DNA of 64,000 nucleotides from CBDBBY01 sp965203795. GTDB lineage: Bacteria > Pseudomonadota > Alphaproteobacteria > Rhodobacterales > Rhodobacteraceae. The notes under the pieces were generated by a model that saw nothing but the letters and a program-made list of their open reading frames with translations, did not search any database and was not told the DNA's origin. The stretch is taken from contig OZ241915.1 in the NCBI GenBank assembly GCA_965203795.1, positions 248,001 to 312,000 on the forward strand. The letters are read 5' to 3'. Both the position numbers and the translations under genes were made by a program. Shown in pieces: positions 18,017 to 27,300 of the stretch (its first letter is position 1; every line of letters begins with the position of its first letter).

Positions 18017-18229
18017 CAAACTCCCCGCATCCGGGACTCCGGGATCGCGCGGAAGCATGTCGCGTTCGCGCCGCGCAGGCGCCTTCGGCGCGGGCCGCTA
18101 TTTCCAGAAACGCCGCCTGCGTGCAAGCCGTCGACGCGCCGCCGGATCCGCCAATTCATTGCGCGCACGGCAGAATGTTCTAAGTACCTGGTCGGCACCA
18201 GGGCAACGCCCGCGGACGAAATCGGAACC

Positions 18230-19651
18230 ATGAGACGACAGCGTAATTTGAAGATCGTGGCGACGCTGGGTCCGTCTTCCGGAAGCCGCGACGTGATCAA
18301 GGCGATGTTCGAAGCGGGGGCGGACGTGTTCCGGCTCAACATGAGCCACGGGGCCCACGGCGATATCCGGAAGCTCCACGGCATCATCCGCTCGGTCGAA
18401 GAAGAGGTCGGCAGGCCGATCGGAATCCTGGTCGACCTGCAGGGACCGAAGCTGCGCTGCGGCATTTTCTCGGACGGATCCGCTGCTCTTGCCGCCGGAA
18501 GGATGTTCCGCTTCGACCTTGATCCGGCCCCGGGCGACGGAGCCCGGGTCTGCCTGCCTCACAAGGAGCTGTTCGAAGTCCTCGAGCCGGGCGTGGCCCT
18601 GCTTGTGGACGACGGCAACATCCGGATGGAGGTTGAGAAGTGCGGCCCGGACTTCGCCGACTGCCGCGTTACCGTCGGCGGCAGGATCTCCAACCAGAAA
18701 GGCGTGAACGTTCCGGATGTCGTGATTCCGCTGGCGGCGCTTTCCGAAAAGGATCTCGGCGACCTCGAATTCGCCTGCGGGCTGGGGATCGACTGGCTCG
18801 GACTCTCCTTCGTCCAGAAGCCCGAGGACGTGGAGCACGCGAAAGGCCTGGCTGCCGGCAGGGCAAGGATAATGGCCAAGATCGAGAAGCCTTCGGCGGT
18901 CAAGGCGTTCAACGAGATCCTCGAGCTGTCCGACGGCATCATGGTTGCCCGGGGCGATCTCGGGGTCGAGCTTCCGCTCCAGAACGTGCCGCCCATCCAG
19001 AAGCGGCTGACCCGGCGCTGCCGCGCGGCGGCAAAGCCGGTGATCGTGGCGACCCAGATGCTCGAAAGCATGATCCAGAACTCGACGCCTACGAGGGCCG
19101 AAGTATCGGACGTCGCGGCGGCGATTTACGAAGGCACTGACGCGGTGATGCTCTCGGCCGAGTCCGCGGCCGGAAAGTATCCGGTCGAAGCCGTCGCCAT
19201 GATGCACAAGGTGGCGCTGGAGGTGGAGAAGGATCCGATCTACCGGGACGTGATCGAGGCGTCCCGGCGGGGCGCGCGCTACTCGGTGGCGGACGCGATC
19301 GTCTCCGCCGCGCGCGAAATCGCCGAGACCACGAACCTGAAAGCGGTCTGCTGCTTCACCCATTCGGGCACGACGGTGAATCTGATGGCCCGGGAGCGGC
19401 CGAGGGTTCCGATGATCGCGCTTACGCCGTTCGCGTCCATTGCCAGAAGGCTCACCCTGGTCTGGGGCGTCCATTGCGTGGTCGCGGAATCCGTCGACAA
19501 TTTCGACGACGCCGTCGCGAAGGCCTCGAAGGTGGCCGAGGAGGAAAGGTTCGGAAGCGGCACGGACAACATCGCCATTACGGCAGGCGTGCCGTTCAAC
19601 GTGGCCGGAACCACCAACATCATCCAAGTCAAGCAGGTGGGAAGCGTCTGA
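18230..19651 (+). CDS. pyk: Pyruvate kinase
   Basis: Converts phosphoenolpyruvate and ADP to pyruvate and ATP, the last step of glycolysis. At 473 residues it is a normal bacterial pyruvate kinase. Motifs are RLNMSHGAHGD near residue 37 (substrate and K+ site), VDLQGPKLR, the catalytic-lysine segment IMAKIEKPSAV, the metal site ARGDLGVELP, and ATQMLESMIQNSTPTRAE. The long open frame upstream is antisense to the Atm1-type gene; the ATG at 18230 gives MRRQRNLKIVATLGPSS, the standard beginning. It is followed by rpmI-rplT-pheS, as in Rhodobacterales. Confidence 0.97.
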   Translation: MRRQRNLKIVATLGPSSGSRDVIKAMFEAGADVFRLNMSHGAHGDIRKLHGIIRSVEEEVGRPIGILVDLQGPKLRCGIFSDGSAALAAGRMFRFDLDPAPGDGARVCLPHKELFEVLEPGVALLVDDGNIRMEVEKCGPDFADCRVTVGGRISNQKGVNVPDVVIPLAALSEKDLGDLEFACGLGIDWLGLSFVQKPEDVEHAKGLAAGRARIMAKIEKPSAVKAFNEILELSDGIMVARGDLGVELPLQNVPPIQKRLTRRCRAAAKPVIVATQMLESMIQNSTPTRAEVSDVAAAIYEGTDAVMLSAESAAGKYPVEAVAMMHKVALEVEKDPIYRDVIEASRRGARYSVADAIVSAAREIAETTNLKAVCCFTHSGTTVNLMARERPRVPMIALTPFASIARRLTLVWGVHCVVAESVDNFDDAVAKASKVAEEERFGSGTDNIAITAGVPFNVAGTTNIIQVKQVGSV

Positions 19652-19740
19652 TCCGTCGCCATCGGCCCGATGGGCCTGCCTCGGCCGCGAGTCTTTCCGA
19701 TTGCAAGGCGCGGCGCGTTGCATTAACTGCGGCGTTTGTC

Positions 19741-19764
19741 CGCGCCGCCGGTTCCGGCGGCGCG
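19741..19764 (+). promoter_or_regulatory. GC hairpin between pyk and rpmI
   Basis: Arms CGCGCCGCC and GGCGGCGCG face each other around GGTTCC. It lies about 90 bases after the pyk stop and 42 bases before rpmI. It could end pyk transcription or act in the ribosomal-protein leader. No T-run follows. Confidence 0.4.
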
Positions 19765-19805
19765 CGGCGCATCCATCTCGATCGCCCAATCGGCCGGAGC
19801 CGGAA

Positions 19806-20006
19806 ATGCCGAAGATGAAAACCAAGTCCAGCGCCAAGAAGCGGTTCAAGCTCACCGCGTCCGGGCGCGTGAAGTCGCAGCAGGCTGGAAAGCGGCACAA
19901 CATGATCAAGCGCTCGAACAAGTTCATCCGGAACGCCAGGGGAACCTCGACGCTGTCGAAGCCGGACGAGAAGCTGGCGAAATCGTTCATGCCGTACGGA
20001 AGCTGA
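19806..20006 (+). CDS. rpmI: Large ribosomal subunit protein bL35
   Basis: A 66-residue basic ribosomal protein beginning MPKMKTKSSAKKRFKLTASG and containing KSQQAGKRHNMIKRS, the typical bL35 sequence. It lies 10 bases before rplT, the conserved pair. The translation factor gene infC, which precedes this pair in many bacteria, is replaced here by pyk. Confidence 0.97.
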   Translation: MPKMKTKSSAKKRFKLTASGRVKSQQAGKRHNMIKRSNKFIRNARGTSTLSKPDEKLAKSFMPYGS

Positions 20007-20016
20007 GGAAACGAAG

Positions 20017-20379
20017 ATGGCGCGCATCACCAGCGGCAAAACGACCCACGCCCGGCACAAGAAGATCGTGAAGGCGGCCAAGGGCTACTACGGGCGCCGC
20101 AAGAACACCTTCAGGACCGCCAAGCAGGCGGTGGAGAGAGCCCGCCAGTACGCAACGCGGGACAGGAAGCAGCGGAAGCGGAATTTCCGCGCTCTGTGGA
20201 TCCAGCGGATCAACGCCGCGGTCAGGATGCACGACTCGACGCTGACCTATTCGAGATTCATGTGCGGCCTGAGCCGCGCAGGGATAGGGCTGGACCGCAA
20301 GATGCTTGCGGAGCTTGCGGCGAACGAGCCGGAGGCGTTCGAAGCTATCGTGGCGAAAGCCAGATCCGCGCTGGCCTGA
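20017..20379 (+). CDS. rplT: Large ribosomal subunit protein bL20
   Basis: Ribosomal protein of 120 residues that binds 23S rRNA early in 50S assembly. It begins MARITSGKTTHARHKKIVKA and contains GRRKNTFRTAKQAVERA and LWIQRINAAVR, full-length bL20. In relatives bL20 also represses its own operon by binding the leader. Any such site here would lie upstream of rpmI. Confidence 0.97.
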   Translation: MARITSGKTTHARHKKIVKAAKGYYGRRKNTFRTAKQAVERARQYATRDRKQRKRNFRALWIQRINAAVRMHDSTLTYSRFMCGLSRAGIGLDRKMLAELAANEPEAFEAIVAKARSALA

Positions 20380-20448
20380 ATCGGCGCCGCGCCGCCGAAC
20401 GGATCCGGCGCGGAGCGAAGGGCGCGCGACCGTCGCGGGGCCATTCCA

Positions 20449-21534
20449 ATGACGATTGCGATCGATATCAAGGATTTGCGGTCGCGGCATCTGGAGAGCA
20501 TCCGGGCCGCGTCGACCGAATCCGGCGTCGAAGACGCAAGGCTGGCTGCGTTGGGCAGGAAGGGCGAGGTCACCCTGCTGCTTCGCGGTCTCGGACGCAT
20601 GGATCCCGACGAGCGCCGCCGCGCCGCGCCGGAGCTCAACCGGCTCAAGAACGAACTGGCCGAGGCGGCTGCGCGACGGAAGGAGGAATTCGCCGACATC
20701 GCCCTTGACGAGCGGCTCCGGCAGGAATGGACGGACATAACGCTCCCCGGCCGGGCGCGCAGGGCAGGATCCGTGCATCCGATAAGCCAAGTGCTTGAGG
20801 AGGTGACCGCGATATTTGCGGACATGGGGTTCGATGTGGCCGAAGGCCCCCAGATCGAGGAGGACTGGTACAACTTCGACGCCTTGAACATACCGCCGGA
20901 GCACCCGGCCCGGCAGGACCACGACACGTTCTTCATCAAGGGCGCGGGGGCTTCAGGACAGCCCAAGGTGCTTCGGACCCATACGTCGCCGGTCCAGATC
21001 CGGGCGATGCTCGACCGCGGCGCGCCCATCAGGGTCATCGCTCCCGGCCGGGTGTACCGATGCGACTACGATCAGACCCACACGCCGATGTTCCACCAGA
21101 TGGAAGGCCTCGCGCTCGACACGGACATCACCATGGCGAACCTGAAATGGGTCATCGAGGAATTCTGCAGGTCGTTCTTCCAGGTCGACGACGCCGAAAT
21201 CCGATTCCGCGCCTCGCACTTCCCGTTCACCGAGCCGTCGGCCGAAGCCGATCTCCGCTGCTCGTGGAGCGGCGGCCGGCTCGAGGTCGGAACCGGGGAC
21301 GACTGGATGGAGATTCTCGGCTGCGGGATGGTCCATCCGAACGTCCTGAAGTCCGGCGGCGTCGATCCCGACAAATACCAGGGCTTCGCGTTCGGCCTCG
21401 GATTGGACAGGCTGGCGATGCTGAAGTACGGGATTCCGGATCTCAGGGCGTTCTTCGATTCCGACATCAGGTGGCTGCGCCACTACGGGTTCTTGCCCTT
21501 GGACGTGCCCACGCTGCACGGCGGCCTTAGCTGA
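20449..21534 (+). CDS. pheS: Phenylalanyl-tRNA synthetase alpha subunit
   Basis: Catalytic alpha subunit of the (alpha-beta)2 enzyme that charges tRNA-Phe. It has 361 residues with an N-terminal coiled-coil of about 85 residues for tRNA contact. A class II catalytic core follows, with RASHFPFTEPSAEADLRC (motif 2 region) and the motif 3 segment GFAFGLGLDRLAMLKYG near the end. The beta-subunit gene pheT does not follow: a DUF1244 gene and then a minus-strand gene come next, so pheT is elsewhere. Confidence 0.96.
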   Translation: MTIAIDIKDLRSRHLESIRAASTESGVEDARLAALGRKGEVTLLLRGLGRMDPDERRRAAPELNRLKNELAEAAARRKEEFADIALDERLRQEWTDITLPGRARRAGSVHPISQVLEEVTAIFADMGFDVAEGPQIEEDWYNFDALNIPPEHPARQDHDTFFIKGAGASGQPKVLRTHTSPVQIRAMLDRGAPIRVIAPGRVYRCDYDQTHTPMFHQMEGLALDTDITMANLKWVIEEFCRSFFQVDDAEIRFRASHFPFTEPSAEADLRCSWSGGRLEVGTGDDWMEILGCGMVHPNVLKSGGVDPDKYQGFAFGLGLDRLAMLKYGIPDLRAFFDSDIRWLRHYGFLPLDVPTLHGGLS

Positions 21535-21562
21535 CCGGCGCAGCCGGCGACGGGAGGCCCCT

Positions 21563-21862
21563 ATGGACGAGCGCACCGATATAGAACTGGAAGCCGCCGC
21601 ATTCCGGCGGCTCCGCGACCACCTTCGCGCCAGGACTGATGTGCAGAACATCGACCTGATGAACCTGGCGGGATTCTGCCGGAATTGCCTCAGCAGATGG
21701 TACCAGGAGGCGGCGGCGGCGCGGGGCACGGAATTGACCAAGGACGAGGCGCGGGAAATCTTTTACGGAATGCCGTTCCAGGATTGGAAGCGACGCCATC
21801 AGACCGACGCGACCGAAGCGCAGAAGGCCGCGTTCGAGCAATCGCACAAGGAATCCTCGTAA
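21563..21862 (+). CDS. DUF1244 family protein
   Basis: Small protein of 99 residues of the DUF1244 family, common in Alpha- and Gammaproteobacteria. The conserved stretch is NLAGFCRNCLSRWYQEA (residues about 33-49), with two close cysteines, followed by YGMPFQDWKRRHQ. The start has GGGAGG about 8 bases upstream. It follows pheS by 28 bases and probably shares its transcript. Its function is not known to me. Confidence 0.88.
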   Translation: MDERTDIELEAAAFRRLRDHLRARTDVQNIDLMNLAGFCRNCLSRWYQEAAAARGTELTKDEAREIFYGMPFQDWKRRHQTDATEAQKAAFEQSHKESS

Positions 21863-21880
21863 GGATTCGGTTCGGGACGG

Positions 21881-22705
21881 TCAGGAGCCTTGTGCCGCCT
21901 GCAGTTCCGGGGCGGCGAGCAGCACGGCCGCGCCCAGCGCGATCCTGTAATACACGTACGGCTTGAAGCTGTAGGATTCCAGAAAGCGCATCATCAGCTT
22001 GAGGGCGCCCATGGCGCATGCGAAGGATACCGCCGCGACGATTGCCGCCGGGCCGAGGACAGCGGCGTCGGCCTCTGCCGCAGCTTCGGCGCCAGTCAGA
22101 ACCCCCGCCGCGATGATCGTCGGAATCGACATGAGCATCGCCAGCCGCGCCGCGTCGCGCCGCGCGAATCCAAGGCGCCGCGCGCCGGAAATCACGACGC
22201 CGGACCGGGACGCGCCGGGGATCAGCGCCAGTGCTTGCCACAGGCCCAGCGCGACTGCGTCCCTCAGGGTCCAGCCGTCGGCATCCCGTTCGACTCCTCC
22301 GGTCGAATCCGCCCAGTAGAGAACGAGTCCGAACCCGAGCGTTGCCCAGCCCACGACGGCTGCGTTGCGCAGATGCTCATCCAGACCCGTCAGCGCCAGC
22401 GCCGCTCCGGCGACGACCACCGGCACCGTCGCGGCAGCCAGGCAAAGCGCTAGCATTTCGTCCGGGGACCGCGCGCGGCCCCGAAGCAGCCCGAGCGCGC
22501 CTTTGGCGCATCTCGCGACATCGGAGCGGAAATAAAGAACAACGGCCCCAAGCGTGCCGACATGCGCCGCGACGTCCACCGCCGACCCTTGGTCCGGCAT
22601 GCCGGTCAGGCCGGGCAGAAGCGCGAGGTGGCCCGAGGATGAAACCGGAAGGAATTCCGTGATCCCCTGCACGGCGGCGATAAGCAGCAGATAATAAAGC
22701 GCCAT
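21881..22705 (-). CDS. uppP: Undecaprenyl-diphosphate phosphatase
   Basis: Integral membrane enzyme (274 residues, about eight hydrophobic segments) that recycles the lipid carrier for peptidoglycan and other polymers. The family motifs are QGITEFLPVSSSGHLAL near residue 13 and LIPGASRSGVVISGAR around residues 160-175, holding the catalytic Glu, Ser and Arg residues of the BacA/UppP type. It is convergent with the DUF1244 gene, 18 bases apart. Loss or change of this gene alters bacitracin sensitivity in other bacteria. Confidence 0.95.
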   Translation of the reverse strand: MALYYLLLIAAVQGITEFLPVSSSGHLALLPGLTGMPDQGSAVDVAAHVGTLGAVVLYFRSDVARCAKGALGLLRGRARSPDEMLALCLAAATVPVVVAGAALALTGLDEHLRNAAVVGWATLGFGLVLYWADSTGGVERDADGWTLRDAVALGLWQALALIPGASRSGVVISGARRLGFARRDAARLAMLMSIPTIIAAGVLTGAEAAAEADAAVLGPAAIVAAVSFACAMGALKLMMRFLESYSFKPYVYYRIALGAAVLLAAPELQAAQGS

Positions 22706-22930
22706 GTGAATCGGATCCGCAGGTCCGCGCGTCGAGCCGGGCTGGAGGCCGGAACACTACCCCGCCGGTCGATAATGGTAAACAACTTTGCCGTAAATTC
22801 CGAGCGCGGATGCAGGAATTCCACAACGATGCGGGAGCTTCACCGAATATAGGTCAAAAATACTGTCTTTTATTGCCCGCCGCCGCATGGTACAATGGCT
22901 CGAATTCGGCTCAGCATCGGCGGTTCAGCC

Positions 22931-24364
22931 ATGGCACGGCGCAGCATGCTCTCTTTCGTCGATCTCGGCGGGGAAATGCCGCGGAAGCGGTCCGCGGGCG
23001 CGAGGGCGGCGGACTTCCTCGAGATCTACGGGGAATACGGAACCGAAAACGCGGCCGCGCAGGCCAGCCGGTGCTCGCAATGCGGCGTGCCGTACTGCCA
23101 GACCCACTGCCCGCTCCACAACAACATTCCCGACTGGCTCAAGCTTGCCGCCGAGGGCCGCCTGAGGGAGGCGTACCGGATCAGCCAGTCGACCAACACG
23201 TTTCCGGAGATCTGCGGAAGGATCTGCCCGCAGGACCGGCTGTGCGAAGGGAACTGCGTGATCGAGCAGGCCGGCCACGGAACCGTGACGATCGGCTCCA
23301 TCGAGAAATACCTCACGGAGCTGGCATGGGAGAACGGCTGGGTGGACGGCATCGCCCCGGCATCCGAAACCGGCTTTTCGGCGGGAATCATCGGCGCCGG
23401 ACCGGCTGGCCTTGCCGCGGCCGACCGGCTTCGAAGGGCGGGCGCCGAGGTTGTGGTCTACGACCGCCACGACAGGCCGGGCGGGCTGCTCACCTACGGC
23501 ATTCCGGGCTTCAAGCTCGAAAAGCATGTCGTCATGCGCCGCGCGGCGCAGCTTGAGGAAGGCGGCGTCGAGATCAGGCTGAACTGCGACGTCGGCAGGG
23601 ACGAGAGCTTCGAGGATATCCGCGTCCGGCACGATGCCGTGCTGATCGCGACCGGCGTCTACAAGCCCCGCGAGCTGTCCGGCCCCGGTTCCGGCCTCGG
23701 CAGCATCGTGCAGGCGCTCGACTACCTGACGGCCTCCAACCGGAAGGGGTTCGGCGACGCCGTTCCCGAATTCGATTCCGGCGCGCTCGACGCGAGGGGC
23801 AAGCGGGTTGTCGTCGTCGGCGGCGGCGACACCGCGATGGACTGCGTGCGCACCGCGGTCAGGCAGGGCGCGGAATCGGTCAAATGCCTCTACCGGCGGG
23901 ACCGCGGAAACATGCCCGGCTCCCGGCGCGAGGTATCGAACGCCGAAGAGGAGGGCGTTGAGTTCGTTTGGCTTTCCGCGCCGAAGGGATTCCTCGGCGA
24001 TGCGGAGGTGGCGGGCGTCAAGGTGGCGCGGATGCGCCTGGGCAGGCCGGACGCATCCGGCAGGCGGGCCCCGGAGCCGATCGCCGGCGCCGACAGCACG
24101 GAGCCGGCCGACCTCGCGATAAAGGCGCTCGGCTTCGAGCCCGAGGATCTTCCCGCCGCGTGGAACGCCCCGGAGCTTGAGGCAACGGGCTGGGGCACGT
24201 TGAAGTCGGGGTTTCGAACCCACGAAACCAGCCTGCCCGGCGTTTACGCCGCCGGAGACATCGTCAGGGGCGCCAGCTTGGTGGTCTGGGCGATCCGCGA
24301 CGGCAGGGAGGCGGCGGACGCGATGCTGGCGAGCGCGGCGCGCGAGGAGCGGATGGCCGCTTAG
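22931..24364 (+). CDS. gltD: Glutamate synthase (NADPH) small subunit
   Basis: The beta subunit feeds electrons from NADPH to the large subunit for making glutamate. It has 477 residues from ATG 22931. N-terminal cysteines for two [4Fe-4S] clusters appear in CSQCGVPYCQTHC and CGRICPQDRLCEGNC. The FAD site is IIGAGPAGLAAADRL and the NADPH site VVVVGGGDTAMDCV. The frame can begin earlier (22895), but a TACAAT box at 22891-22896 overlaps that ATG and could be a -10 element. ATG 22931 gives the usual MARRSMLSFVDLG-like beginning. It lies 22 bases before gltB. Confidence 0.95.
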   Translation: MARRSMLSFVDLGGEMPRKRSAGARAADFLEIYGEYGTENAAAQASRCSQCGVPYCQTHCPLHNNIPDWLKLAAEGRLREAYRISQSTNTFPEICGRICPQDRLCEGNCVIEQAGHGTVTIGSIEKYLTELAWENGWVDGIAPASETGFSAGIIGAGPAGLAAADRLRRAGAEVVVYDRHDRPGGLLTYGIPGFKLEKHVVMRRAAQLEEGGVEIRLNCDVGRDESFEDIRVRHDAVLIATGVYKPRELSGPGSGLGSIVQALDYLTASNRKGFGDAVPEFDSGALDARGKRVVVVGGGDTAMDCVRTAVRQGAESVKCLYRRDRGNMPGSRREVSNAEEEGVEFVWLSAPKGFLGDAEVAGVKVARMRLGRPDASGRRAPEPIAGADSTEPADLAIKALGFEPEDLPAAWNAPELEATGWGTLKSGFRTHETSLPGVYAAGDIVRGASLVVWAIRDGREAADAMLASAAREERMAA

Positions 24365-24386
24365 GCGGCCGGACGGAGGACCGGAG

Positions 24387-27300
24387 ATGGACCCGATATC
24401 GGAAAGCTGGATGGCCGAGGAGGCCCGTCGTAGAGCGGATGCCGAAACGCGCGGCCTCTACCGGTCCGCCGACGAGCGCGACTCGTGCGGCGTGGGATTT
24501 GTCGCGTCGGTCGACGGCGAACGCTCGCGAAGGGTCGTGGAGAACGGCATCGAGGCGCTCAAGGCGGTCTGGCACAGGGGCGCCGTCGACGCCGACGGAA
24601 AGACGGGCGACGGCGCGGGCATCCACATCCAGATTCCGGCGGAGTTCTTCGACGAGCAGGTCCGGCGGACAAGCCACGACCCGGCCGCGGGAGGCCGGAT
24701 GGCGGTGGGGATGGTGTTCCTGCCGCGCAACGAATTCGACGCGCAGGAAGGATGCCGGACGATCGTCGAATCGGAAATCGTCCGGCGCGGGCACGAAATC
24801 TACGGCTGGCGGCACGTGCCGGTGAACACCGAGGTGCTCGGCGAAAAGGCCAAGGCGACCAGGCCGGAGATCGAGCAGCTGCTGATCGCCGACGGGCGCG
24901 GCTTGGACGAGGAAGCGTTCGAGCGGGATCTTTACGTCATCAGAAGGCGGATCGAGAAAGCGGTCGCCGCGGCGCAGATCAACGGCTTCTACATCTGCTC
25001 GCTCTCGTGCCGGTCGATCATTTTCAAGGGGATGATGCTTGCCGAGCAGGTTGCGGAGTTCTACCCGGACCTCAAGGACGAGCGGTTCGTTTCGTCGTTC
25101 GCGATCTACCACCAGCGCTACTCCACCAACACGTTTCCTCAGTGGTGGCTGGCGCAGCCGTTCAGGGCGCTTGCGCACAACGGCGAGATAAACACGCTGA
25201 AGGGCAACCTGAACTGGCTCAGAAGCCACGAGATCCGGATGGCCTCCGCGGCGTTCGGGGACGCGGCGGACGACATCAAGCCGATCGTGTCCATAGGATC
25301 GTCGGACTCCGCCGCGCTGGACGCCGTGTTCGAAGTCATGATCCGCGCCGGCCGGAACGCGCCGATGACGAAGACGATTCTCGTTCCGGAGGCTCTGCCG
25401 GAAGCCGGCGCGGCCTTTCCGGAGGCGTGGCGGAGCATGTACGACTACTACAATGCGGTGATGGAGCCTTGGGACGGCCCTGCCGCATTGGCGATGACCG
25501 ACGGCAGATGGGTTTGCGCCGGGATGGACCGCAACGGGCTCCGCCCGATGCGGTACTCCCTGACCACGGACAACATGCTGTACGCCGGTTCGGAAACCGG
25601 AATGGTCGCCGTCCCCGACAGCGAGATCGCGGAAAAGGGCGCGCTCGGCCCGGGCCAGATGATCGCCGTCGATCTGGTCGAAGGAAGGCTCTACCACGAC
25701 CGCGAAATCAAGGATCGGCTGGCGTCGTCGCGCCCCTTCGGCACGATGTCCGGCAGCATTCTGAACCTGGAGCAGGCGGTAGGAGAGCTGGTCGAGACGC
25801 AGGTCTACACCGGCCAGGAGCTCCGGAACCGGCAGTTCATGTCGGGCCTCACGCTGGAGGATCTGGAGTCCGTGCTCGCGCCGATGGCCGAGGACGGCAA
25901 GGAGGCCGTCGCGTCCATGGGCGACGACACGCCGCTTGCTGTCCTGTCGAAGAAGTACAGGCCGCTAAGCCATTATTTCCGGCAGAATTTCAGCCAGGTC
26001 ACGAATCCGCCGATCGATTCCCTCCGCGAATTCCGCGTCATGACGCTGAAGACGCGGTTCAGCAATTTCAAGAACGTGCTGGACGAGAGCGACGAGAAGA
26101 CCGCTGCGGCCGTGCTCGAATCCCCGTTCATGAGCAACGCGATGTTCGGCGCGGTCATGAAGCATTTCGGCGAATCGGTCCGCTGGATCCGTTGCTCGTT
26201 CAGGAAGGACGGCGGCGCGGACGCGCTGCAGGCGGCGCTTCAGCGGATCAGGGACGAAGCCGCGGACGCGGTCAGGTCGGGCCTCTCCCATCTGGTGCTT
26301 ACCGACGAGAGGCAGGACGGCGACTGGGTTCCCATGCCGATGATTCTGGCGACCAGCGCGGTGCACAGCTGGCTGACGCGGCAGGGGCTGCGCACCTTCA
26401 CGACGCTGAATGTCCGGTCGGCGGAGTGCGTCGATCCGCACTACTTCGCGGTTCTGGTCAGTTGCGGCGCGACCTCGGTCAACGCCTACATCGCGCTGGA
26501 CACGATCGCCGACCGGGTTTCCAAGGGGCTGACGGGCTCAAAGCTGGGCGACGCGGTGGCGGCGTACCGCCATGCCATTGACCAGGGGCTCCTCAAGATC
26601 ATGTCCAAGATGGGCATTGCTGTGGTCTCGTCCTACCGCGGAGGCATGAACTTCGAGGCGCTGGGCCTCTCCCGCGCGATGGTCGCCGAGTACTTTCCCG
26701 GCATGCAGAGCAGGATTTCCGGCATCGGGGTTTCGGGGCTGCAGGAGAAGGTCCTCGAGCTGCACGGGCTGAGCTGGAGCGGGTCCGAACGGCTGCTTCC
26801 GATCGGCGGGTTCTACAAGGCGCGCCAGTCGGGCGAGTCGCACGCCTGGGAAGCGCAAGGCATGCACATGCTGCAGACCGCGAGCGACCGCGGGAGCTTC
26901 GCGCTGTGGAAGAAGTACTCGGAGCGGATGCGCGCGGCGCCGCCGATCCATGTCAGGGACCTGCTGGAGATCAAGCCCGGCTCGAGCCAGGTCCACATCG
27001 ACGAAGTGGAGCCGATCACGAAAATCCGGAGGCGGTTCGTGACGCCGGGGATGTCGCTTGGATCCTTGAGCCCGGAAGCGCACAAGACCCTGAGCATCGC
27101 GATGAACCGGATCGGCGCGAAGTCCGACTCGGGGGAAGGGGGCGAAGATCCGGCCCATTTCGTGCCCGATCCCACCGGCGACAACCCGTCGTCGCGGATC
27201 AAGCAGGTCGCGAGCGGCCGGTTCGGCGTGACTGCGGAATACCTCAACCATTGCGACGAGCTGGAGATCAAGATCGCCCAAGGCGCGAAGCCGGGCGAAG

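Noticed and set aside
16226..18229. Long plus-strand extension upstream of pyk
   Set aside because: It lies antisense to the Atm1-type exporter; pyruvate kinase begins at the ATG at 18230.
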